Positions 16,197-24,435 of a stretch of DNA of 64,000 nucleotides are shown here, one piece after another. The stretch is from Deltaproteobacteria bacterium (GTDB lineage Bacteria; Desulfobacterota; Desulfuromonadia; Desulfuromonadales; Geopsychrobacteraceae), in assembly GCA_024280485.1 (NCBI GenBank), contig JAJRQB010000117.1, positions 1 to 64,000 on the forward strand, in the 5' to 3' direction. Each line of letters starts with the position of its first letter. Position 1 is the stretch's first letter. The translations under genes and the position numbers were made by a program. The notes below the pieces were generated by a model. The model was not told the origin of the DNA. It worked only from the letters and a program-made list of their open reading frames with translations, and searched no databases.

Positions 16197-16718
16197 TTAC
16201 TCCAGCGGCCCGATCTTGACATTTCCAACCTGAAGTTCCTTATCAAGAAGAGATTGCAGATAGTTTTTCTGGTCGATGAACTTTGTTACAACATTTCCTT
16301 CACCGAGGATGATGAGTGATTTCTCGAAATCCTTTCCCCAGTTAACATCAGTCAGGTCGGGCTCAAAACAGACGATTTTACTCAATCCTGACTGTACGAT
16401 AGCCTTTGCACAATCGATACATGGATACCAGGGGACGTAGATCGTACAGTTTTTGGTTGAAACGCCAAGCATGGCTGAGTTGTATATTGCATTTCTTTCA
16501 GCATGAGACGCCCACAGGTACTTCTCGCCATTGGCTGCTTCGTGCCGCTCTTCAACGTCGTCATTCACCCCGCGCGGCAAACCGTTAAAGCCGGTTGAGC
16601 GAATCTCGTTATCAGGGCCAACAATAACGGCTCCAACCTTTCTGCCGCGGTCCTTGCTCCAGGTTGCAACAAATTGGGCGAGAGCCATCCAGCGGATATC
16701 CCAGTTTGTACTCGACAA
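16197..16718 (-). CDS. Deoxycytidylate (dCMP) deaminase family protein
   Basis: About 173 residues. The zinc-dependent deaminase motifs are HAERNAIYNSA (zinc His and catalytic Glu) and PWYPCIDCAKAI (the PCxxC zinc cysteines), with VGAVIVGPDNEIRSTGFNGLPRGV upstream as in dCMP deaminases. It makes dUMP for thymidylate synthesis. The frame is open to 16865, but the first codons (MQAHSHSYGAK) lie inside a MITE and do not belong to the family. I place the start at TTG 16718 (AGAGG 7 bp upstream), just before STNWDIRWM, which matches family N termini; GTG 16727 is possible. It sits beside nrdJ, a fitting deoxynucleotide context. Confidence 0.85.
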   Translation of the reverse strand: MSSTNWDIRWMALAQFVATWSKDRGRKVGAVIVGPDNEIRSTGFNGLPRGVNDDVEERHEAANGEKYLWASHAERNAIYNSAMLGVSTKNCTIYVPWYPCIDCAKAIVQSGLSKIVCFEPDLTDVNWGKDFEKSLIILGEGNVVTKFIDQKNYLQSLLDKELQVGNVKIGPLE

Positions 16719-16766
16719 GTTCGGCACCTCTTTGGTTGGACGCGATTTTTGTAAATACTCTGAACA

Positions 16767-16931
16767 AGCAGCCTGTCGGGTTTTCCAAAAACCGGCTGCA
16801 AATTCGTTCATTTGGCCCAGATTCCCGCTCTTTTTTGCCCCATAGCTATGGCTATGAGCCTGCAAACGAACGAAAACCTGGCCTCAAACGCTCAAATTTT
16901 CGCTTCGGTCCGGCAAGCCCGACAGGCTGCT
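16767..16931. mobile_element. MITE-like element, copy 2 (165 bp, 14 bp perfect terminal inverted repeats)
   Basis: AGCAGCCTGTCGGG (16767-16780) is the exact inverted complement of 16918-16931. The inner block GCCCCATAGCTATGGCTATG and then AGCCTGCAAAC matches copy 1 at 13541. The left end lies 50 bp upstream of the deaminase start, so the element now forms the 5' leader of that gene. It separates the gene from nrdJ, whose second part ends 13 bp away. Confidence 0.83.
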
Positions 16932-16943
16932 AGACGCTGCCAC

Positions 16944-17630
16944 TTAGCCGCATTTGGAATCGCCGCAGTTCAGACAGGTCAGACAGCCGTCCATAACAAT
17001 GGCGGCCTTGGTGTAGCATTTGCTGCACAGTTTGGCATCGGGCGGAAAGCTTCCAACGTCGTCAGTTTTTCTTCGGCCTTTGAGAGAGTCATATTCGGCC
17101 CGCTTGGTATCGAGCATCTCCCGAATGGCATCGGGCATCCGCTCATCCTTGATCAGACCGATCATCTTCATGTGACTTTCAAGAGCAAAACCGATCTCAG
17201 CCACAATCGATGGCATAAAACGCCCGCCCGGTTTGAAATAACCGCCCTGGGGATCGAAGACCGCTTTCATCTCTTCAACCAGAAAGGTAACATCTCCACC
17301 CTTACGAAAGACTGCTGACATCATCCGGGTCAGTGCAACAACCCACTGAAAATGAGCCATGTTTTTTGAATTGATGAAAATCTCAAAAGGCTGACGAGTT
17401 TCATGCTCGGTGCCAGCATTCAGCACTATATCATTGACGGTGACATAGAGCGCATGTTCGCTCTGTGGTGTCTTGATTTTATAGGTAGCGCCCACCAACA
17501 TCTCCGGTCGCTCAATGTTCTCGTGCATATCTTCGAGTTTATTCTTCTCTTCCAGAGCAGCTTTTTTCCGTTCTTCTTCGAGGTTGATGACCTCATAGGC
17601 AACTATCTTCTTATCTATTTTTGTAGCCAT
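16944..17630 (-). CDS. C-terminal subunit of split class II ribonucleotide reductase (TSCPD-type domain, zinc ribbon)
   Basis: 228 residues, lying 14 bp after the large NrdJ gene. It contains TYKIKTPQSEHALYVTVNDI, FEIFINSKNMAHFQWVVALTRMMSAVFRKGGD and GGYFKPGGRFMPSIVAEIG. This is the domain that in one-piece class II enzymes follows the catalytic barrel. The C terminus CSKCYTKAAIVMDGCLTCLNCG is a Cys-rich zinc-ribbon-like tail that probably delivers reducing equivalents to the active site. AAGGAGC precedes the ATG. This split into two genes is common in delta-proteobacteria. Confidence 0.88.
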   Translation of the reverse strand: MATKIDKKIVAYEVINLEEERKKAALEEKNKLEDMHENIERPEMLVGATYKIKTPQSEHALYVTVNDIVLNAGTEHETRQPFEIFINSKNMAHFQWVVALTRMMSAVFRKGGDVTFLVEEMKAVFDPQGGYFKPGGRFMPSIVAEIGFALESHMKMIGLIKDERMPDAIREMLDTKRAEYDSLKGRRKTDDVGSFPPDAKLCSKCYTKAAIVMDGCLTCLNCGDSKCG

Positions 17631-17644
17631 TTTATCGCTCCTTG

Positions 17645-19795
17645 TTACAGCTTGCCGTAATAACCTTCTTTGAGGGCATCAAACAGGTTGGCCGCCGAAT
17701 GAATTTCGTTGTCGTATTCGATGTCTTCGTTACCCCGGGCTTTGACGACGGTGCCGTCTTCGAGGGCAAATTGATAAACCGTCTCTGCCAGATCCTTTTC
17801 CTGTACCAATACGCCTTGGAATGATTCCGGGTTGTAACGGAAGGTTGTACAGCCCTTCAACCCCTGCTCATAGGCATAGAGGTAAATATCCTGAAATTCG
17901 GCGAAGGGAAAATCACTAGGGACATTGGCTGTTTTGGAGATGGATGAATCGATCCATTTCTGGGCTGCAGCCTGGATATCAACATGTTGCTTAGGGGTGA
18001 TATCTTCCGAGGTGATAAAGTTGTCAGGCAGCTTTTCATCCGAGTTGTCACTACCAGGCATGGCTTTCGGGTTAATGAGTTCGCGATAAGCCAGAAGTTC
18101 ATAAGAGAAGACATCGATCTTTTCTTTGGTTTTTCTGCCCGGACGGATCAGATTCCGGCAATAGTGATGGGCGAAGCTGGGCTCAATACCGTTGGAGGCG
18201 TTGTTCGCAATCGATAGTGAAATGGTCCCCGTTGGAGCGATAGAACTATGATGAGTGTAGCGGCCGCCAACCTCGGCTAGTTCAGCGACGAGTTCTGGTG
18301 CAACCTGGGATAGCTGCTGCATGTAGCGGCTGTAACGCGCGTGCAGAATCCGTCCCGGAACACGCTGGCCCAAGCGGATGCCGTCGACCGCCATTTCGGG
18401 TCGGTTGCGTAACATCTCTGCCGTGATTTCATAGTCTTCCAGCAGTGCCGGGGCCGGACCTTTTTCACGAGCCAGCTCCAGTGCTTGCTGCCATCCGGCC
18501 AGAGCCATCTGCAAAGTGACCTTCTCGGTGAAGGCGATGGCATCTTCATCACCGTATTTCATGCCGAGCAGGGTGATGGTTGAGCCCAGGCCCAGATAGC
18601 CCATGCCATGACGACGTTTACCGACGATTTCATCACGTTGCCGCTGAAGAGGCAGACCGTTGATCTCTACGACATTATCCAGCATGCGGGAAAATACCGA
18701 GGCAACCTCGTTGAAGTGCTCCCAGTTAAAACGTGCCTCCGCGGTGAAAGGTTGATCAACAAAACGGGTCAGGTTGATCGAACCGAGAAGGCAGGAACCG
18801 TAAGGGGGCAGGGGCTGTTCGCCACAGGGATTAGTCGCGCGAATCTTCTCGCAGAACCAGTTGTTGTTCATCTCATTGACTTTGTCGATCAGGATAAATC
18901 CAGGTTCGGCGAAGTCATAGGTAGAGGCCATGATGACGTTCCATAGTTGCTTGGCGCGGATGGTGCGAAAAATCCTGCAGGCAACCTGGCCAACCTGATT
19001 TTGAATGTAGCCCTCAGTGACTGGCCAGTCTTTCCAGAGAACCTGAGCCGGATCTCGCAGGTCCAGGCCCTCGCGCTCCAGTTCTTTCGCAGTCAGCGGA
19101 AAACAGAGAGGCCAGTCTGCATCCTGCTTGACGGCTTCTATGAATTCGTTGGTGATCAGCAAGGAGAGATTGAACTGGCGCAGTCGACCGTCCTCACGTT
19201 TGGCTTTAATGAAATCAATTACGTCGGGGTGAGAAATATCAAAGGTCGCCATTTGAGCGCCACGGCGCCCGCCAGCCGAGGAGACGGTGCTGCACATGCG
19301 GTCAAAAATATCCATGAATGACATCGGACCGGAAGTATAGGCGCCAGCTCCACTGACGAAGGCGTCTCGAGGGCGTAGTGTTGAAAATTCATAACCGATG
19401 CCACAACCGGCCTTGAGTGTCAGACCTGCTTCGTGAACTTTGCTGAGGATATCATCCATCGAATCCTCAACCGTTGCCGATACTGTGCAGTTTATGGTTG
19501 AGGTTGCCGGCTTGTGATCAAGCGCACCAGCATTGGACGTTATACGCCCGGCCGGGATGGCGCCGTTCTCCAGCGCCCACTGAAAGCGTTCGAACCAATA
19601 GAGCTGTTTCTCGCTACCTTCTTCAACGGCCGCCAACGCCTTGGCGACTCTCTCGAAGGTTGCACTCAAATCGGCATCAATGGGCTGACCGGCAGCATCT
19701 TTGAGTCGATACTTGCTATCCCAGATATCGAGCGAGGCGTCCTGCCAGGGGATCTCTGCAGTTGATTGCGTTTTTTTGATTACGTTTAAAGACAT
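17645..19795 (-). CDS. nrdJ: Adenosylcobalamin-dependent ribonucleotide reductase, catalytic subunit
   Basis: 716 residues of the class II (B12-dependent) catalytic barrel. Visible are the N-terminal AGRITSNAGAL and ATSTINCTVSATVEDSM (first active-site Cys region), GGRRGAQMATF, the NPCGEQPLPPYGSCLLGSINL loop with the radical-relay Cys, HHSSIAPTGTISLSIANNASNGIEPSF, and a C-terminal YEQGLKGCTTFRYNPESF. It reduces ribonucleotides without oxygen, suiting anaerobic life. It forms an operon with the separate C-terminal subunit gene 14 bp downstream. NrdR-like boxes lie about 95-130 bp upstream. Confidence 0.95.
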   Translation of the reverse strand: MSLNVIKKTQSTAEIPWQDASLDIWDSKYRLKDAAGQPIDADLSATFERVAKALAAVEEGSEKQLYWFERFQWALENGAIPAGRITSNAGALDHKPATSTINCTVSATVEDSMDDILSKVHEAGLTLKAGCGIGYEFSTLRPRDAFVSGAGAYTSGPMSFMDIFDRMCSTVSSAGGRRGAQMATFDISHPDVIDFIKAKREDGRLRQFNLSLLITNEFIEAVKQDADWPLCFPLTAKELEREGLDLRDPAQVLWKDWPVTEGYIQNQVGQVACRIFRTIRAKQLWNVIMASTYDFAEPGFILIDKVNEMNNNWFCEKIRATNPCGEQPLPPYGSCLLGSINLTRFVDQPFTAEARFNWEHFNEVASVFSRMLDNVVEINGLPLQRQRDEIVGKRRHGMGYLGLGSTITLLGMKYGDEDAIAFTEKVTLQMALAGWQQALELAREKGPAPALLEDYEITAEMLRNRPEMAVDGIRLGQRVPGRILHARYSRYMQQLSQVAPELVAELAEVGGRYTHHSSIAPTGTISLSIANNASNGIEPSFAHHYCRNLIRPGRKTKEKIDVFSYELLAYRELINPKAMPGSDNSDEKLPDNFITSEDITPKQHVDIQAAAQKWIDSSISKTANVPSDFPFAEFQDIYLYAYEQGLKGCTTFRYNPESFQGVLVQEKDLAETVYQFALEDGTVVKARGNEDIEYDNEIHSAANLFDALKEGYYGKL

Positions 19796-19887
19796 TGGCT
19801 ATTTTTCTCCACTTTTTAAAACCCACTCCATTCAGGAGGAAATTTGACGCTTATGAGCCGAACCTCTACCTGGACCCTTAAAGATAA

Positions 19888-19923
19888 ACACTATATATCG
19901 TACCGAAAGTGAATATAGTCTAC
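19888..19923 (-). promoter_or_regulatory. nrdJ: Possible NrdR boxes upstream of nrdJ
   Basis: ACACTATATATCGTAC (19888-19903) fits the NrdR consensus acaCwATATaTwGwgt well. The complement of 19908-19923, GTAGACTATATTCACT, fits less well. They are 20 bp apart start to start, two helical turns rather than the more usual three. NrdR represses ribonucleotide reductase genes when dATP is high. Confidence 0.5.
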
Positions 19924-20465
19924 TACATCTTGTTCCGTAAACCAAAATTATCCTAATGAGACACATTTTTTTCTGATGATTGAAGAGCAGTATTGATGCA
20001 CTTTTTTGTCATAAAAGGGGGGATATGGAAAGTTCGAATAATGACCAGCATGGGTAGGTTCAATCTGAAAAAAAAACGCAGTATTTGAGTATATATTGAA
20101 AAATGAAAGGCCCGCATTTGTTGCTGCGGGCCTTCTTTTATTTATTGGTTCTCTGTGCCCGTGTCATGGGCTTGACTGACGGCCATTAACCGTCAGTGGG
20201 TAGTTTGAACTATTCGAAGAATCTGTATCTGTTTCGATAGGCGACCTCCTTTGCACGAGTAAGCAACATGATCAGGAGTTTTACATAACTAATCATACTC
20301 TATCTGCGCGGAGAAAGCAGCAGGCATGGATCATTTTAATATTAAAAAGACGGATAGAAGCGCAGATTTTGCGGCATATGCTATTGTGAAACGGTGGCTA
20401 ATGTGATGCAAGGACGTTCTTGTGATCCTTGATTTTTTTTAGCTTAACAGGTGAAGAGGTGGCTC
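19924..20465. other. Intergenic region between nrdJ and the quinone-reductase gene
   Basis: The full spacer (19796-20465) is about 670 bp with no credible open frame. Besides the NrdR-like boxes it holds a strong terminator (20107-20141) and, 34 bp after it, a perfect 8-bp hairpin ACTGACGG/CCGTCAGT (20175-20182 with 20190-20197). No plus-strand gene precedes the terminator, so a short untranslated transcript ending there is possible. Nothing else was recognised. Confidence 0.5.
20107..20141 (+). terminator. Rho-independent terminator without an upstream gene
   Basis: AAGGCCCGCA (20107-20116) pairs perfectly with TGCGGGCCTT (20125-20134) around an 8-nt loop, followed by CTTTTATTTATT. On the minus strand the sequence past the stem (TTTCATTTTTCAAT) is also T-rich. 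No open frame ends before it on the plus strand. Confidence 0.75.
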
Positions 20466-21443
20466 ATGGGACTACTCGTTGACGGAAAATGGCAGGATCG
20501 CTGGTATAATACCAAAGAGAGTAAAGGTGAATTCATACGCAAAGAATCCAGCTTTCGTAATTGGTTAACCGCTGATGGTTCAGTTGGGCCAAGTGGGAAG
20601 GGTGGTTTTACTGCCGCTGCCGGACGCTATCATCTCTATGTTTCACTGGCCTGTCCCTGGGCCCATCGGGCTCTGATATTTCGGATCCTCAAAGGACTTC
20701 AGCCGCTGATCGACGTTTCAGTGGTTGAGCCCTTGATGTTAGAGAACGGCTGGGAACTGAGTCTCGGGACGGCGGCGGCCAGTCCGACGCCCAAAGTTAA
20801 TTTCCTTTATCAGATCTATCAACTGGCTGATTCTGAGTATACCGGGCGAGTTACGGTACCGGTACTATGGGATAAAGAGCGACAGACAATTGTGAGTAAC
20901 GAATCGAGCGAGATTATCCGTATGTTCAATATGGCATTTAATGAGCTTACTCAGCGAAAAACAGATTATTACCCACTGGAGCTGCAGACTGAGATCGATG
21001 CTGTAAATCAGCGTATTTATCAATCGATCAACAATGGCGTCTACCGGGTCGGGTTCGCAACGACTCAACTGGCTTATGACTCAGCTTTTGATGAGCTTTT
21101 TACTGCCCTGGATTGGCTCGAACTGCGCCTTGGCCAACAACGTTACCTTGTCGGAGCGCAGCTCACTGAAGCCGACTGGCGACTTTTTACAACCCTGATC
21201 CGTTTTGATTCGGTCTATGTCGGACATTTTAAGTGTAATCTGCGCCGAATCGAGGATTACCCCAATCTCTCCAACTACCTACGTGATCTCTATCAGATCC
21301 CGGGAGTCGCAGAGACGGTCAACTTTGATCATATCAAGGCCCATTATTATGGCAGTCATATGACTATCAATCCATCCGGGATCGTCCCAAAGGGGCCGCA
21401 ACTCTATTATAGCAGTGACCATAACCGGAGTGAATTTACCTAA
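20466..21443 (+). CDS. Glutathionyl-hydroquinone reductase (YqjG/ECM4 family)
   Basis: 325 residues. The omega-class-like active site is SLACPWAHRALI with Cys63 as the catalytic residue. VPVLWDKERQTIVSNESSEIIRMFN is the glutathione-binding stretch. The C-terminal helical domain has RYLVGAQLTEADWRLFTTLIRFD and VYVGHFKCNLRRIEDYPNLSNYLRDLY, all typical of this family. It reduces glutathionyl-hydroquinones to free hydroquinone with a second glutathione. ATG 20466 has AGAGGTGG just upstream and is preferred to GTG 20451. It appears to be a single gene. Confidence 0.92.
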   Translation: MGLLVDGKWQDRWYNTKESKGEFIRKESSFRNWLTADGSVGPSGKGGFTAAAGRYHLYVSLACPWAHRALIFRILKGLQPLIDVSVVEPLMLENGWELSLGTAAASPTPKVNFLYQIYQLADSEYTGRVTVPVLWDKERQTIVSNESSEIIRMFNMAFNELTQRKTDYYPLELQTEIDAVNQRIYQSINNGVYRVGFATTQLAYDSAFDELFTALDWLELRLGQQRYLVGAQLTEADWRLFTTLIRFDSVYVGHFKCNLRRIEDYPNLSNYLRDLYQIPGVAETVNFDHIKAHYYGSHMTINPSGIVPKGPQLYYSSDHNRSEFT

Positions 21444-21523
21444 GCATGAAGTGTTGATTGACAAGAGTTGCAGAATTGTTGAATATCTGAAATCAATTCA
21501 TCATAACTTTGTGGGGGATTTCA

Positions 21524-22438
21524 GTGTTTAAGTTCTCTTCTTTTTCTATCTTTTTCATTCTGTTTGGTGCCGCTCTGTCGAGTGAACCAGTTCTTGCCTT
21601 ACCATCGGACCTGAATTCAGCCGCCGTATTCTTAAACTCAGACACTAACGCCGAGTCGCCGGTTGTAACCCCTGAAACCTTTATGGATGCGATAACCGGA
21701 ATGGAATTCGTCTTGATCAGGGGTGGGTGCTTCCAAATGGGGAGCCCCGTGAGTGAAGAAGGTCGGGGTGACGACGAGGGACCTCGTCATGAAGTTTGTC
21801 TAGATGACTTTTGGCTGGGACGATATGAAGTAACGAACTCTCAGTTTCGCCTCTACTACGCTGATCATGATAGCGGGAACTTCCTTGGCCATGATTTGAA
21901 TGGTGAAATGCAACCTGTCGTCTATGTTAATTGGAAGGCCGCTTCAGATTATGCGGTCTGGCTATCTAGCCAGACCGCAAGGACGTTTCGCCTACCAACC
22001 GAAGCAGAGTGGGAGTATGCAGCTAGGGGGATGACAACTTCAGCTCGTTTCTGGGGCGAGGATCAGGTCGATGTTTGTGGTTATGCCAATGTCGGCGATC
22101 AATCAGCGAAGCAAAATAGAATTGGTCAAAAATTTCATAATTGTACTGATGGGGCCCCAGTCAGCGTTGCCGTTGGCTCCTTTAAGCCTAACGCTTATGG
22201 CCTATATGATATATTGGGAAACGTGTGGGAATGGACAGGGGACTGGTATGACGATGCTTACAATAAGCAACAGAAAGTCATTACCCTCCAGGATTCAAGC
22301 CCGAAAGAGTACCGTGCGCTTAGAGGTGGGAGTTGGTTTAGTGACCCACGAAATATCCGCGCGGCACGCCGCTCATGGTTTAGGCCCGACTCTCACAATA
22401 ACAGCTTGGGCTTTCGTTTGATTTACCCAGTGAAGTAG
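21524..22438 (+). CDS. Secreted formylglycine-generating-enzyme-family (SUMF1) protein
   Basis: About 304 residues with a signal peptide (FSIFFILFGAALSSEPVLA) and a FGE/sulfatase-modifying-factor domain from ~65. It shows GMEFVLIRGGCFQMGSP, FWLGRYEVTNSQFRLY, FRLPTEAEWEYAARG, YGLYDILGNVWEWTGDWYD, RALRGGSWFSDPRNIRAARR and the terminal GFRL. The copper-binding Cys pair of true formylglycine enzymes is not evident, so it is more likely a periplasmic binding or maturation protein of this fold. GTG 21524 follows GGGGG by 6 bp and starts the signal peptide directly; TTG 21509 is the alternative. Confidence 0.82.
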   Translation: MFKFSSFSIFFILFGAALSSEPVLALPSDLNSAAVFLNSDTNAESPVVTPETFMDAITGMEFVLIRGGCFQMGSPVSEEGRGDDEGPRHEVCLDDFWLGRYEVTNSQFRLYYADHDSGNFLGHDLNGEMQPVVYVNWKAASDYAVWLSSQTARTFRLPTEAEWEYAARGMTTSARFWGEDQVDVCGYANVGDQSAKQNRIGQKFHNCTDGAPVSVAVGSFKPNAYGLYDILGNVWEWTGDWYDDAYNKQQKVITLQDSSPKEYRALRGGSWFSDPRNIRAARRSWFRPDSHNNSLGFRLIYPVK

Positions 22439-22643
22439 CTCTAAATAATGAGGCTCTTCAAGGTGATCAGGTCGTTAAATGATGACCTTTCTTTTCTGCT
22501 CAGACTAAACACTTCAACCGACTCGCGCTGCCAATATCTCCTATTGTCGACTCTCTAATCACCGTTCGCGTTCCCAACATACTTATCACGCCAAGCTGAA
22601 GGCTCTTCAGGAACGCTTTATTTTTTTTGTCACAACAAGCGTA

Positions 22644-22671
22644 TTGACTTTAGCCTCTGGGGCAGAATATT
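22644..22671 (+). promoter_or_regulatory. Promoter giving a probable leaderless Lrp-family mRNA
   Basis: TTGACT (22644-22649) and AATATT (22666-22671) are 16 bp apart. The expected transcription start, 6-9 bp further on, falls at or next to the ATG at 22680. No ribosome-binding site precedes that ATG. Confidence 0.45.
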
Positions 22672-22679
22672 GTTCTGCA

Positions 22680-23144
22680 ATGATGACTGAAGAAAGAACG
22701 TTTGACGAGATTGACTTAAGAATTCTGGAGATTCTTCAGGAAAAGGCGCGTATCCCCAACGCTGAAGTTGCGCGTCAGGTTGGAATGGCGCCTTCTGCTA
22801 TTCTGGAGAGAATCCGTAAACTTGAGCAGCAGGGGATCATCCAGGGCTACGAAGTGCGTCTAAATCCGGGTCATTTCGGCCAGGGGTTGGTTGCTTTTGT
22901 CCAACTCCAGGTATCAGGAGCAGTCAATGTCGGTCCGCAACTGACAAACATCCCCGGCGTACAGGAGGTTTTTCAAACCAGTGGAGACTGTCATTATCTG
23001 GTGAAGCTGCGTGTCACATCTCTTCAGGAGTTGGGTCGCTGCCTGCGTGAGAATTTTGCACCGCTAGATGGCGTCTCTCATGTCAGCGCAAAAATCGTTC
23101 TCGACATTCTTAAAGAAACCAGAAAAATAAATTTGAATCAATAA
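22680..23144 (+). CDS. Lrp/AsnC family transcriptional regulator
   Basis: 154 residues. The N-terminal winged HTH reads DEIDLRILEILQEKARIPNAEVARQVGMAPSAILERIRKLEQQGIIQGYEV, and is followed by the RAM/AsnC ligand domain (FVQLQVSGAVNVGPQL...TSGDCHYLVKLRV). It probably senses an amino acid and acts as an octamer. The gene lies 20 bp before lysA, which suggests local control of lysine or diaminopimelate metabolism. The start is ATG 22680 or 22683; there is no ribosome site, in line with a leaderless message. Confidence 0.88.
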   Translation: MMTEERTFDEIDLRILEILQEKARIPNAEVARQVGMAPSAILERIRKLEQQGIIQGYEVRLNPGHFGQGLVAFVQLQVSGAVNVGPQLTNIPGVQEVFQTSGDCHYLVKLRVTSLQELGRCLRENFAPLDGVSHVSAKIVLDILKETRKINLNQ

Positions 23145-23164
23145 TGTCTTAAGGAGTAAGTCCC

Positions 23165-24433
23165 ATGCCAATGTCTAATGACTTTAAGTCCCGGCTACAA
23201 CCGATTGTCGAAGAGATCGCAGCACACTATGGAACCCCTTTTCATATCTATGATGAAATAGGGATTCGTCAGACTGGTCGTGATCTGAAAGCCGCTTTTG
23301 CAGGTATCGAGGGCTTTCAGGAGTACTATGCGGTCAAATCTCTGCCGAATAAAAGTATTCTTCAACTCATGCAGGATATGGGTTTTGGTTTTGATTGCAG
23401 CTCGATTCCGGAGCTCATTCTCAGTCGCGAGGTTGGCGCGACTGGTGAACAGATCATGTTTACTTCAAATAACACCACAGAAGAAGAGTTTAACTTCGCC
23501 GCTCTGGATGGAGGTTGCATCCTCAATCTGGATGATATTTTGCTGCTCGACAAGGTACCGAAACTTCCCGAGTTGGTCTGTTTCCGCTACAATCCCGGGC
23601 CACGTCGTACCGGTAATGTGATCATCGGTAATCCGGTTGAGGCCAAATACGGGGTGACTCACGATCAGGTGGTCGATGCTTATCGGATGGCACGTGAAAA
23701 AGGAGCCACCCGCTTCGGCCTGCATACCATGGTTGCTTCTAACGAACTCGACTACAGTTACATGGTCGAGACCTCACGCATGCTGCTGGAGATTGCAGAG
23801 AAGGTCGAAAAAGAGCTCGATATCCGTTTTGAATTTTTGAATATTGGTGGTGGCTTTGGTATTCCGTATCGCCCTGAACAAGAGCCACTTGATCTACAGG
23901 CGATGGCACAAGAAATTACCGCGTTATTTGACCAATACAAGTCGATTCATGGCTATGCCCCAAAGATGGTAATGGAGAGTGGCCGCTACATGACCGGTCC
24001 GCACGGTGCACTCGTCACCCAGGCGATTAATCATAAAGACACATACCGTAAATATGTCGGTGTCGATGCCTGCATGTCAGCGTTGATGCGCCCTGCGTTG
24101 TACGATGCCTACCACCATATTGATGTGGTTGGTGGCGAAAGTCGATCCACAGAAGTGATCGATCTGGTCGGTTCCTTGTGTGAAAACAACGACAAGTTTG
24201 CCGTACAGCGTGAATTGCCTCAGATTGAAGAGGGTGACCTGTTGATCATTCATGATACCGGCGCTCACGGCCACGCTATGGGCTTTCAGTATAACGGCCG
24301 TCTGCGTCCCAAAGAACTTTTGCTGCGCAGCGATGGAAGTGTTGAGTTGATTCGTCGCGCTGAAACCAATGACGATTACTTTGCAACCATGGATTTTACT
24401 GCTGACAAGATCAGCCCACAGAGCAAAGGCTGA
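23165..24433 (+). CDS. lysA: Diaminopimelate decarboxylase-type PLP enzyme
   Basis: 422 residues, fold-type III (alanine-racemase-like) PLP decarboxylase. The PLP lysine is in EYYAVKSLPNKSIL (~residue 59). The phosphate-binding turn is LNIGGGFGIPY (~225), and the C-terminal sheet carries GVDACMSALMRPALYDAYH and CENNDKF. Of the group-IV decarboxylases, this pattern (HTMVASNELDYSYM, YDAYHHIDVVG) fits diaminopimelate decarboxylase, the last step of lysine synthesis; a related diamino-acid substrate cannot be excluded. AAGGAGT precedes the ATG. It follows an Lrp-type regulator gene and precedes rlmD by 2 bp. Confidence 0.85.
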   Translation: MPMSNDFKSRLQPIVEEIAAHYGTPFHIYDEIGIRQTGRDLKAAFAGIEGFQEYYAVKSLPNKSILQLMQDMGFGFDCSSIPELILSREVGATGEQIMFTSNNTTEEEFNFAALDGGCILNLDDILLLDKVPKLPELVCFRYNPGPRRTGNVIIGNPVEAKYGVTHDQVVDAYRMAREKGATRFGLHTMVASNELDYSYMVETSRMLLEIAEKVEKELDIRFEFLNIGGGFGIPYRPEQEPLDLQAMAQEITALFDQYKSIHGYAPKMVMESGRYMTGPHGALVTQAINHKDTYRKYVGVDACMSALMRPALYDAYHHIDVVGGESRSTEVIDLVGSLCENNDKFAVQRELPQIEEGDLLIIHDTGAHGHAMGFQYNGRLRPKELLLRSDGSVELIRRAETNDDYFATMDFTADKISPQSKG

Positions 24434-24435
24434 TT

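Noticed and set aside
16719..16865. N-terminal extension of the dCMP deaminase (MQAHSHSYGAK...)
   Set aside because: The first codons derive from the MITE, and the similar frame in copy 1 (13411-13641) shows it is the element's sequence, not a deaminase part.
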